DNA of 64,000 nt from Acerihabitans arboris (GTDB lineage Bacteria > Pseudomonadota > Gammaproteobacteria > Enterobacterales > Enterobacteriaceae): positions 439,482 through 503,481 of the forward strand of contig NZ_WUBS01000001.1 in NCBI RefSeq assembly GCF_010131535.1, written 5' to 3'. How positions within the stretch are numbered: the stretch's first letter is position 1; every line of letters begins with the position of its first letter. The notes under the pieces were generated by a model. It did not search any database. It had not been told where the DNA came from and saw only the letters and a list, made by a program, of their open reading frames with translations. Made by a program: the position numbers and the translations under genes. Below are positions 56,482 to 64,000 of this stretch, in pieces.

Positions 56482-58584
56482 ATGACCATGACGCTGCCCG
56501 CCTTTAAGCTCTTCTCCCGCGCGGAAATGATCTATTCGCTGAAAAGTTTCACCGCGGCGATGATGGCGCTGTACCTGTCCAGCCGCGCCGGATTGCCCAA
56601 CACCTTCTGGTCGCTGATGACGGTCTATGTGGTCAGCCAGCCGCTGGCGGGCATGGTGCGGTCGAAGGCGGTCTATCGCCTGTGCGGCACCTTTATCGGC
56701 AGCACCGCCACGGTATTTATGATCCCCGCCCTGTCCAACGCGCCGGTGCTGCTGGTCCTGGCCATGGCGCTTTGGGTCAGCGCCTGCCTGTTTATTTCTC
56801 TGCTCGACAGGACCCCGCGATCCTACGCCTTTATGCTGGCCGGCTACACCGCGGCGCTGATTGGGTTTCCTTCGGTGCAGACCCCGGATTTAATCTTTAA
56901 TACCGCCATCACCCGGGTGGAGGAAATCTGCCTGGGAATTTTATGCGCCACCCTGGTGCACAGTGTGGTGCTGCCGGCGGGATTGACCGGAAGCGTCATG
57001 GGCCTGCTGGACAAAACCTTAACCGACACCCGGCGCTGGCTGCAGGATATCTTTTCCCCGGAGGTCCCCGTCGCCGGTGAGGACGACGGCGCCCTTTCCG
57101 CATCGCGCCTGCGCTTATCGGTGGATATTACCCAACTGCGCCTGTTGTCCACCCATATCCCTTTCGACACCGGTAACCTGACCTGGACGGCGGGCGCCAT
57201 GCGTACCATGCAGGACCGGGTGGCGGAACTGATCCCCACGCTCTCCGGCGTGGAGGATCGTTTGCAGGCGTTGTATAAGGCCGAAGGCGGCTGGAGTCCC
57301 GACGTGCTGGCGGTCCAGCAGCAAATCAGCGCCTGGCTGGCGGCCAACGAACCCTTGCTCACGGGCCAGGACATGGATATCCCGCTCACCCGGGCCGAGT
57401 ATAACGACCAGCGTCTGGCGCTGCGCGAGTCGGCATCCCGGCTGGAAACCGGCGGCAATCAAGGCGCCTGGTCGCGGGCGTTGCGGATTTCGCTGGTCAA
57501 CTACCTGGAAGAGCTGGTGATTAAATGGCAGGAGTGCCTTGCCCTGCGCCAGGACATAACCACCGGCATGCGGGTCGGCGTGATGCCCCGGCGGCGCCTG
57601 GCCGCCGTCGGCAACCGGGTGCTGCACCGGGATCTGGGCATGGCGCTGCTCTCGTCGCTAGCGGCATTTATCGCCATCAGCCTGTGCTGCCTGTTCTGGA
57701 TACAAGTCGGTTGGGCCGACGGCGCCACGGCGGCCATGATGGCGGCGGTATTTTGCAGCTTTTTTGCCGTTATGGACGATCCGGTACCCGCCATCAATAA
57801 TTTTCTGAAATACACCTTCTGGTCGGCGCCGATTTCGGCGATTTACATCCTGGTGCTGCTGCCGGCGGTGCAGGATTTCGGCATGCTGGTGCTGGTATGC
57901 GCGCCGTTGTTCCTGGTGTTGGGCTGCTACAGCGCGCGCCCGGCGCTGCTGATGGTGGCGCTGCCGCTGCTGTTTGGCGTGGCGGGCACCATGTCGCTGC
58001 ATGATACCGCCCATGCGGATGTCACCAGCTTTATCAACAGCACCACCGCCCAGTTGTTGGGTACGTTCATGGCGGCTCGGGTGACCCGTTTATTTCGCTC
58101 CGTCGGCGCCGACTGGAGCGCGCGCCGCATCCGCCGGGCGATACGCCGCGACCTGGTGGACATGGCCCGGGGCGCAAAAGCGCATCAATTGCAAATCTTC
58201 GCGGTCAGGATGGTCGATCGCATCGGCCTGCTGGTGACGCGTATCGCCCAGGGTGAAACCCACCGGCACCATAGCGTCGCCCGGGAAACCCTGCGCGACC
58301 TGCGCCTGGGCGCCAATATCATCGCGCTGCAGCAGGCGCGCCGGCATTTTCCGGCGGTGGACTTCGGCGCGCTCCTGGCCCAACTGGCCCTGCTGTTCCG
58401 CTCGGCGCAAAACCTGCCCGCCGAATCGTTACACCACGCCGTCGACCGGGCGCTGGACGCGATGCTCGCCATACCGGAAAAGACCCCGCAGTGGCGCGGC
58501 GCCATTTCCGCCCTGGTCGGGCTGCGTCATAACCTGTTCCCCGATTCTCCCGCCGCCCTGACCGTTAAGGAACACACGCCATGA
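56482..58584 (+). CDS. FUSC-family inner-membrane efflux protein (AaeB/fusaric-acid type)
   Basis: 700 residues: two blocks of about six helices (~20-170 and ~375-520), each followed by a cytoplasmic domain, the FUSC pattern seen in AaeB, MdtO and fusaric-acid pumps (TFWSLMTVYVVSQPLAGMVRSKAVYRLCGTFIG and WVDGA-type repeat WIQVGWADGATAAMMAAVFCSFFA). Likely exports aromatic carboxylic acids. 4-bp overlap with the DUF1656 gene. Confidence 0.9.
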   Translation: MTMTLPAFKLFSRAEMIYSLKSFTAAMMALYLSSRAGLPNTFWSLMTVYVVSQPLAGMVRSKAVYRLCGTFIGSTATVFMIPALSNAPVLLVLAMALWVSACLFISLLDRTPRSYAFMLAGYTAALIGFPSVQTPDLIFNTAITRVEEICLGILCATLVHSVVLPAGLTGSVMGLLDKTLTDTRRWLQDIFSPEVPVAGEDDGALSASRLRLSVDITQLRLLSTHIPFDTGNLTWTAGAMRTMQDRVAELIPTLSGVEDRLQALYKAEGGWSPDVLAVQQQISAWLAANEPLLTGQDMDIPLTRAEYNDQRLALRESASRLETGGNQGAWSRALRISLVNYLEELVIKWQECLALRQDITTGMRVGVMPRRRLAAVGNRVLHRDLGMALLSSLAAFIAISLCCLFWIQVGWADGATAAMMAAVFCSFFAVMDDPVPAINNFLKYTFWSAPISAIYILVLLPAVQDFGMLVLVCAPLFLVLGCYSARPALLMVALPLLFGVAGTMSLHDTAHADVTSFINSTTAQLLGTFMAARVTRLFRSVGADWSARRIRRAIRRDLVDMARGAKAHQLQIFAVRMVDRIGLLVTRIAQGETHRHHSVARETLRDLRLGANIIALQQARRHFPAVDFGALLAQLALLFRSAQNLPAESLHHAVDRALDAMLAIPEKTPQWRGAISALVGLRHNLFPDSPAALTVKEHTP

Positions 58585-58790
58585 TAGGTGAGGCTAGTTT
58601 TTATGGTCTCTTTTTCCCCTGGCTAATGGTGCTGGCCATGGCCGCGCTGGGGTTGTTCTGGATGGTCCGGCGCCTGCTGGCGCTCGGCGGTTTTTATCGC
58701 TGGGTCTGGCATCCGGCCCTGTTCGATATCGCCGTTTATTTCCTTATCCTTTATGGGATTACCTATGCCACTTATCTTTTGCAGCGATAG
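58581..58790 (+). CDS. DUF1656 (AaeX-like) small membrane protein
   Basis: 69 residues, two helices (FYGLFFPWLMVLAMAALGLFWMV and LFDIAVYFLILYGITYATYL), the DUF1656 pattern of AaeX. It always accompanies FUSC/HlyD efflux pairs; role undefined. Overlaps the FUSC gene by 4 bp and precedes the adaptor by 6 bp. Confidence 0.9.
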   Translation: MIGEASFYGLFFPWLMVLAMAALGLFWMVRRLLALGGFYRWVWHPALFDIAVYFLILYGITYATYLLQR

Positions 58791-58796
58791 CCTCCG

Positions 58797-59720
58797 ATGA
58801 AACCTGAAACTTTTGCTTTACGTTCGCGACAAGCGATCCGCGTGTTGATTACCCTGCTGGCAACGGTTGCGGCTATCTGGGCGGTGTTGCAACTGTGGGA
58901 CCACTATGAACTTGCTCCCTGGACCCGGGATGGCCGGGTACGCGCCAACGTAGTGCCCATCGCGCCGGATGTCTCCGGACTGGTGACCGAGGTGGCGGTA
59001 CATGATAACCAGCGCGTGACGGCGGGTTCGCTGTTATTCGTGGTCGATCGCACCCGTTATGAGCTGGCGGTGCGGCAGGCGGAGGTGGCCCTTAACTCCC
59101 AGCGCATCGCCATCGCCCAGGCCCGGCGCGAGGACAAGCGCAATGCTCAATTAGGTACGTTGATTCCGCAGGAGGAACGGGAGCGCACCCGTACCCAGCT
59201 CGACCAGGCGCAAAACGCCCTGGCCCAGGCGGAGGTCGCGCTGGACAGCGCCCGGCTGAACCTGCAGCGGGCCCAGGTGCGTTCCCCGGTCGACGCCATG
59301 GTGACCAATCTCGATCTGCGCCAGGGCAGCTACGCCACTACCGGCAAGCCGGTGATGGCGCTGGTGGATATCGGATCGTTTTACGTGGAGGGCTATTTTG
59401 AAGAGACTAAGCTGCCGCGCATCCATCTAGGCGACCCGGTCCGGGTGATTCCCATGGGCGGCAACGGGCCCTTTACCGGCACGGTGGAAAGTATCGCCGC
59501 GGGCATCGCCGAACGGGATCGGCTGACGGGCGACAACCTGCTGCCCAGCGTAAACCCGACCTTCAACTGGGTACGACTGGCCCAGCGTATTCCCGTGCGG
59601 GTTAAGATCGGCGCCCTGGCGGCGGATCAGCGCCTGGTGGCCGGCGAGACGGTTACCGTGGAGGTGGCGGGCTCGTCCAGCGGCATCGTTAAAATCAACC
59701 CAGCCGGACAAGGACGCTAG
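58797..59720 (+). CDS. HlyD/EmrA-type efflux adaptor (AaeA-like)
   Basis: 307 residues: N-terminal helix (VLITLLATVAAIWAVLQLW), RDGRVRANVVPIAPDVSGLVTEVAVHDNQRV lipoyl motif, a short coiled coil (~90-155), then VRSPVDAMVTNLDLRQGSYA, and a beta-barrel end. It joins the FUSC pump to the OMF channel encoded 2 bp downstream. Confidence 0.92.
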   Translation: MKPETFALRSRQAIRVLITLLATVAAIWAVLQLWDHYELAPWTRDGRVRANVVPIAPDVSGLVTEVAVHDNQRVTAGSLLFVVDRTRYELAVRQAEVALNSQRIAIAQARREDKRNAQLGTLIPQEERERTRTQLDQAQNALAQAEVALDSARLNLQRAQVRSPVDAMVTNLDLRQGSYATTGKPVMALVDIGSFYVEGYFEETKLPRIHLGDPVRVIPMGGNGPFTGTVESIAAGIAERDRLTGDNLLPSVNPTFNWVRLAQRIPVRVKIGALAADQRLVAGETVTVEVAGSSSGIVKINPAGQGR

Positions 59721-59722
59721 CC

Positions 59723-61231
59723 ATGCTGCTCCACGCCATGATTGCCGGTTGGTATCGTCGGTTTTCCCCGCTACCGGCCTGTACGGTATTATTTGCCCTG
59801 TCCGGCTTGAACGCCTGCTCGCTGGCGCCGGTCGGGCCGGACTATCATCCCCCGGCGTCGCCGCTTGTCACCCGCGCCGGCAGCCTGCCGCTGGCTGATA
59901 AGAGCATGAACCCGTCGCCAAACGCCGCAACCGCGCCGGTCAGTTCCCGGCCGCTGCCGGACCGCTGGTGGCAGCTTTACCAGGATCCCCGGCTCGATCG
60001 TCTGGTGGGACAGGCGCTGGCGCAAAATACCGATCTGCGCGTCGCCATGGCCAACCTGGAGCGGGAGCAGGCATTGCTCAGGGAAGCCGGCAGCGCGCAA
60101 AACCCGACGCTTAGCGTCAACGCCAAGCCCTATTATGGCCATCCGTCGGGATTATCGGTACTGCAACCCGATTATGTGCCGGATAACGCCTGGCGCTACG
60201 ACAGCGGCCTGAACCTGTCTTACCAGGTAGATCTGTTCGGCCAGATACAGCGCGCCATCGAAGCCGCCAACGCCGATAGCGAGGCCGCCCAGGCCGCCCT
60301 TGATTTGGTCAGGATCAACGTGGCGGCCAATACCGCCCGCGCCTATGCGGAGATTTGCGCCACCGGCCTGCGGCTGCAGACCGCCCGGCGCTCCATCGAC
60401 CTGCAGCGTCAATCGGTGGAGCTAACCGCCCGGCTGTTGCAGGCGGGCCGCACCGGCGAACTCGATACCGCGCGCGCGCGCGCCCAGCTCCAGCAGCTGT
60501 CGGCTACCCTGCCGCCGCTGTTGGCCCAGCGCCAGAACGCGCTCTACCGGCTGGCCACCCTCACCGGGGCGCTGCCGCAGGATTTTCCGCGCGATGTCGC
60601 CGACTGCGTCGCTCCCCCGCGCATTAGGCAGCTGATTCCGCTCGGGGACGGCGCCGCGCTCCTGCGCCGCCGCCCCGATATCCGCCAGAACGAGCGCCAG
60701 CTGGCCGCCGCTACCGCCCGGGTCGGCGTGGCGATGGCCGATCTCTATCCTAAAATTACCCTGGGGCTGGCGGGCAGCTCCGCCGGGTTGATAAGCGGCG
60801 CCGGTGAAAAAGATACCTATGGCTGGAGCCTGGGCCCGCTGATTTCCTGGACGATACCCAATAACGGCGCCGCCCAGGCGCGCATCGCCCAGGCCCAGGC
60901 CGCCACCAAGGGCGATCTGGCGCGTTTCGACGGCGCGATCCTAACCGCGCTCAGGGAAGTGGAGACCGCCCTGAACAACTATGCCCAGGAATTGGACCGC
61001 CTCCAGGCATTGCGCGATGCGGGTAAAGAGACGCGGGACGTGGCGGAAAAAACCCGCCGGCTCTACTCCAGCGGCAAAATCGGTTACCTGGACGTGCTGG
61101 ACGCCGAACGCAGCCTCGCCGACAGCGACGCCGCGCTGGCGCAATCGCAGGCGCAGCTGGCCGACGATCGGGTGTTGCTGTTCCTGGCGCTGGGCGGTGG
61201 CTGGGAAACAGCGCCGGGCGCGGCAAAATAG
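59723..61231 (+). CDS. NodT-family outer-membrane efflux lipoprotein
   Basis: 502 residues, TolC-like channel of the OMF/NodT group. The lipobox LNAC (Cys32) follows a signal sequence; SLAPVGPDYHPP, DRWWQLYQDPRLDRLVGQAL, YQVDLFGQIQRAIEAANAD and the repeat half SLGPLISWTIPNNGAAQARI are family marks. Completes the four-part efflux system of this operon; converges with the LRR gene. Confidence 0.92.
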   Translation: MLLHAMIAGWYRRFSPLPACTVLFALSGLNACSLAPVGPDYHPPASPLVTRAGSLPLADKSMNPSPNAATAPVSSRPLPDRWWQLYQDPRLDRLVGQALAQNTDLRVAMANLEREQALLREAGSAQNPTLSVNAKPYYGHPSGLSVLQPDYVPDNAWRYDSGLNLSYQVDLFGQIQRAIEAANADSEAAQAALDLVRINVAANTARAYAEICATGLRLQTARRSIDLQRQSVELTARLLQAGRTGELDTARARAQLQQLSATLPPLLAQRQNALYRLATLTGALPQDFPRDVADCVAPPRIRQLIPLGDGAALLRRRPDIRQNERQLAAATARVGVAMADLYPKITLGLAGSSAGLISGAGEKDTYGWSLGPLISWTIPNNGAAQARIAQAQAATKGDLARFDGAILTALREVETALNNYAQELDRLQALRDAGKETRDVAEKTRRLYSSGKIGYLDVLDAERSLADSDAALAQSQAQLADDRVLLFLALGGGWETAPGAAK

Positions 61232-61249
61232 CAGCCCGGGCTGTTGTCG

Positions 61250-64000
61250 CTAAGGCGTATTGATAAATTCCACCGCCGCGGACAAATGCGCGGGGCGCTC
61301 CGTAATCAAATTATGGCTGACGTCGATAAGCACCAGATCGCGCGGCACGTTGACCATAAGGGCTCTTAATTTGTTGTCGGCGATAAAAATCTTTTTTATG
61401 CCGGCGGGTAAGATTTCAGATAAGAACTCGATATGGTTTTGATTCAGGTTGAGCACCCGCAGCCCAGGCGGGAAAACGGCCACTGACATACTGGTAATAT
61501 CATTATTTTTCAGCATGATGGAAGTTATTTTAGACGGCCAATTTCGCGGAAGCCGCATGATCTGGTTATTGCTGGCGGAAAAGGAAATCAGCAGTTGCGG
61601 CAGTGGTTGCAATATATCGCCTATCAGATTGTTATCGAGTTTCAGGTGCCTCAACTTGCTGAACTGCCAACTCGGGGGTATTCGATTCATTAAGTTAGAG
61701 CTAAGATCAAGATAGGTTAATTTTTCCGGTATAAGCCACGTCATTTCCTGTAAAAGATTATGCGCGGCACTGAGGATAGATAACGTATCCGGTAAATCGG
61801 GCAAAACCTCCAGCTGGTTATGGTTAAGATAAAGGCTCTTTAATTTCAGTTGCCCAAAGCTAGGTAATTGAGTTAGTCGATTATGATTAAGGTTAAGCGT
61901 AGTCAATCGCGCGTGGGAAAACACCGCCACTGAACCAATCCCGTTGTAGCTGACATCAAGCTCGGCTAACGACGCCGATAGCCTGGCGGGCAGGTGTTCA
62001 AGCTGATTATGGTGGGCGACAATCACCGTCAGTTTATCCCCCGAAGCACCTAGTAACCCGGTAAAAAGATTATGGCTGATATCCAGGTGCATTAAATCGG
62101 GAGGCAGGGCGCCCTGGATCGTTTGCAGCCGATTATTGCTCAGGTTCAGTTTCACCACCCGGGGAGGATATGCCGCCGGCAGGTCTCGCAGCCCCAACCC
62201 GCTGAGATCGAGCTGCGTATGGCCGTTCAACAGGCAAAACTCTAATCTGTGCAGGGCCGCCGAACGCCCCTCATCCAATAGCCCATGGCTTGCCCACAAT
62301 TCCCATAGGTCGAAAAAATCGTTATTGGTGATCTTTAGTCGCAGCGCGGCCGGTTCACGTAAACTTGCGCGCCCGGCATCCTCGATTATGGCGGGGGGCA
62401 AAGCCCGGCCGATGTTGTCATGCCAGGTGCCGGGATCGATATGAACCTGAATACGCTGTTGCACCTCAGGCGGCGGGTTAGCGTTGCGAGTCAACGAATC
62501 CGGTTCATCGCTTGCCAGCAACGCACGTCCCCGCGCCGTTAATGTCCCCTCCTGGTGTACATAGCGCCGCCATTGATGCAAGGGAATACCCCGCAGGGCA
62601 ATAAAAGCCCCCATAGCCGTCGGGTGAGGGCGTATGCCGTTCTGTACCCATGCCCGCAGATGCGCGCCGGTAACCCGGGTATAGGGCTTGCGGCCGGGTT
62701 TGCCGGCAAGCTGTTTACCCGCGCCCGGCGCCCCCCGCCCGCCCAGTCCCTGTTCGAGGATATTACGCAGCCGTTGGGCCAACGGTGCCGGCACCGCCTG
62801 CAGCACATTCCCAGCGGCAAGCGTATATCTTTTGCCGAACGCTTCACCGGTTTCGGGGTTGAAACGGAGATAAATATCCTGCGCCCCCAGCTTGTCGCCC
62901 CCCAGTTTTACCACCGGCAGGTCCCGATCCAGTCCCGCCAGCCGTGCCGTAATAACAGGCGTTGCGTGCGGCGTCGCGCCGGCGGGCGGATGGCGTTGTT
63001 CTAGCCAAACGCGTATTTTTCGCCACACCGGCACCCGGTTTTCCAGGAGTCCGGCGACGCCGACAAGCTGCTTTACCGCCCGCGCGCCGGCGATGCCCGC
63101 CAGTTCAAAGCCGGGGTCCATGGCCCTGACGGCCGCCAGGCCAAGCGAAATCATTGCCTGGCGATCCAGCTCCCGCGCCGCCGGCACCACGGCAAAGCGG
63201 ATTAAATCCACCCCGCCGCGGCTTAAGGTTTCCCTGAATGAAGCGCGCACCGCCAGGGCGCCGAGGCTGGCGCGCAGGGCAACCATGCCGCCCAGGGCTC
63301 CGCGCTGGGCAAACCGGGCGCCGATAGCCGCGCCCTGGCCGGCCAGGGGAGCCAGGGTAAACGCGTCTATCATGCACGATATTACCGCCTCCCTGCGCTC
63401 CTCCCTGATACCCGATATGCAATCATAAAGCGGTATCAGCGATAGCAGGATTTTTTGCGTTTTTTCCCAGTTTGTCTCTTCATAGCCGAATTGCTGTAGC
63501 TGATCCATCAGCCGCTGCTTATGCCGTTTTATCAGGTTTTCGATCAGGATCGCCCCTGCTTCGGCGGAGGTTTTCATTACCGGCGCGTTGACGGCGTCAG
63601 CGTGGATTTTGAGTTGATAGTCCGTATCTTTTCTCGCCGTCGCGGGATCCGTCATCAGCGCATAATAATGTTCTTCTATCTCATCAACGCGATCCAGCCG
63701 ATACCCCGAGCGCGAGGGCCGCAGGGCGTATATCCTTCTGCCGCTCCCGGTTGCGGCGGCCAGCAGGTCCACCTCGGGCAACAGCGCGATGGAGTGAGCG
63801 CGGCGGGGAAGATGCCTGCTGATGATTTGATGTTTAAGGCGGTCAAAGGCGCTAAATCGCGCTGTAATCAGCGCCACCCTGGCGGAAGCGATAAATCCGG
63901 ACTCCTCCGGCGCCAGGTCCGCCAGCGCCTGCGACAGCAGCATATCGTCCACCACGGCGTATTTGGCGGCAATATCCTCATTTTGCCGCCTGAACCGCTC
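61250..64000 (-). CDS. Dermonecrotic-toxin-like (DUF6543) LRR protein, 5' part outside window
   Basis: The frame is open to the window edge (916 residues visible: 15 codons before the GTG at 63955, then 901). Residues ~1-300 of the visible part follow the DUF6543 pattern of large Pseudomonas/Enterobacterales toxins: LADLAPEESG, ISRHLPRRAHSIALLPEVDLLAA, YDCISGIREERREAV and a Gly/Ala-rich membrane-like stretch (FTLAPLAGQGAAIG). About 15 leucine-rich repeats of 20-22 residues (LNLSNNRLQTIQGALPPDL type) fill ~580-890, after which the protein ends without the NEL ubiquitin-ligase domain seen in many relatives. Probably a secreted or contact-delivered virulence protein; function is inferred. Confidence 0.8.
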   Translation of the reverse strand, partial: ERFRRQNEDIAAKYAVVDDMLLSQALADLAPEESGFIASARVALITARFSAFDRLKHQIISRHLPRRAHSIALLPEVDLLAAATGSGRRIYALRPSRSGYRLDRVDEIEEHYYALMTDPATARKDTDYQLKIHADAVNAPVMKTSAEAGAILIENLIKRHKQRLMDQLQQFGYEETNWEKTQKILLSLIPLYDCISGIREERREAVISCMIDAFTLAPLAGQGAAIGARFAQRGALGGMVALRASLGALAVRASFRETLSRGGVDLIRFAVVPAARELDRQAMISLGLAAVRAMDPGFELAGIAGARAVKQLVGVAGLLENRVPVWRKIRVWLEQRHPPAGATPHATPVITARLAGLDRDLPVVKLGGDKLGAQDIYLRFNPETGEAFGKRYTLAAGNVLQAVPAPLAQRLRNILEQGLGGRGAPGAGKQLAGKPGRKPYTRVTGAHLRAWVQNGIRPHPTAMGAFIALRGIPLHQWRRYVHQEGTLTARGRALLASDEPDSLTRNANPPPEVQQRIQVHIDPGTWHDNIGRALPPAIIEDAGRASLREPAALRLKITNNDFFDLWELWASHGLLDEGRSAALHRLEFCLLNGHTQLDLSGLGLRDLPAAYPPRVVKLNLSNNRLQTIQGALPPDLMHLDISHNLFTGLLGASGDKLTVIVAHHNQLEHLPARLSASLAELDVSYNGIGSVAVFSHARLTTLNLNHNRLTQLPSFGQLKLKSLYLNHNQLEVLPDLPDTLSILSAAHNLLQEMTWLIPEKLTYLDLSSNLMNRIPPSWQFSKLRHLKLDNNLIGDILQPLPQLLISFSASNNQIMRLPRNWPSKITSIMLKNNDITSMSVAVFPPGLRVLNLNQNHIEFLSEILPAGIKKIFIADNKLRALMVNVPRDLVLIDVSHNLITERPAHLSAAVEFINTP

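Noticed and set aside
61230..61243. CAGCCCGGGCTG palindrome between the OMF gene and the LRR gene as a bidirectional terminator
   Set aside because: There is no loop or T-run on either side; insufficient for a terminator call.
1..64000. CRISPR arrays, IS elements, integrases, tRNA or rRNA genes
   Set aside because: No regularly spaced repeats, transposase or integrase reading frames, or tRNA/rRNA signatures were seen by eye.

Overview
The window reads as chromosome of a GC-rich enterobacterium (order Enterobacterales). Many genes have clear E. coli counterparts in familiar arrangements: comR/bhsA, ybhP-clsB-ybhN, phoA, umuDC, dmsABC, xylFGH/xylAB/xylR, fucAIKUR and qorB/qorR. A rhiT-rhiN pair known from Dickeya-like pectinolytic bacteria, toxin-type LRR genes and gene remnants make a soil-, plant- or insect-associated Sodalis/Pectobacteriaceae-like genus plausible. 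That placement is inference; no rRNA or tRNA gene was seen.

Layout. 1-3.6 kb: 3'-truncated nasR, then comR divergent from bhsA and a bhsA-like paralogue, then a tiny lipoprotein gene. 3.7-7.7 kb: a PhzF-family gene and the ybhP-clsB-ybhN operon on the minus strand. 8-14.4 kb: phoA with a Pho box, an AlkC-type DNA glycosylase gene, a GNAT gene, an SDR gene divergent from an HxlR regulator, and umuDC behind a LexA box. 14.7-19.4 kb: dmsABC plus a dmsD-like chaperone, with a diverged tandem duplication between dmsC and the chaperone. 19.4-21.5 kb: an AT-rich accessory patch with an SGDI-repeat protein, a C-terminal remnant of a BenE-type permease and an orphan gene. 21.6-27.2 kb: ada and a three-gene ABC exporter.

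27.6-36.1 kb is the complete D-xylose locus: xylFGH on minus, xylAB-xylR on plus, with a CRP-like site between. 36.1-39.8 kb: qorR/qorB, two small membrane proteins and an FAD monooxygenase. 40-49.4 kb is an L-fucose locus, fucA divergent from an ABC transporter-fucI-fucK-fucU-fucR operon; the ABC system stands where E. coli has the permease FucP. 49.6-54.5 kb: an NtdA-like sugar aminotransferase, a HAD nucleotidase and the rhamnogalacturonide genes rhiT-rhiN. 54.6-61.2 kb: a methyltransferase-like orphan, then a MarR-regulated FUSC/DUF1656/HlyD/OMF efflux operon. 61.2-64 kb: a large dermonecrotic-toxin-like LRR protein cut by the window edge.

Together, the xyl, fuc and rhi loci allow uptake and use of sugars found in plant cell walls or host glycans. 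ada, AlkC and umuDC give two alkylation-repair routes and SOS mutagenesis. The least explained parts are the SGDI-repeat patch, the ABC exporter without an evident substrate, the isolated NtdA homologue, the methyltransferase-like orphan and the LRR toxin-like protein.
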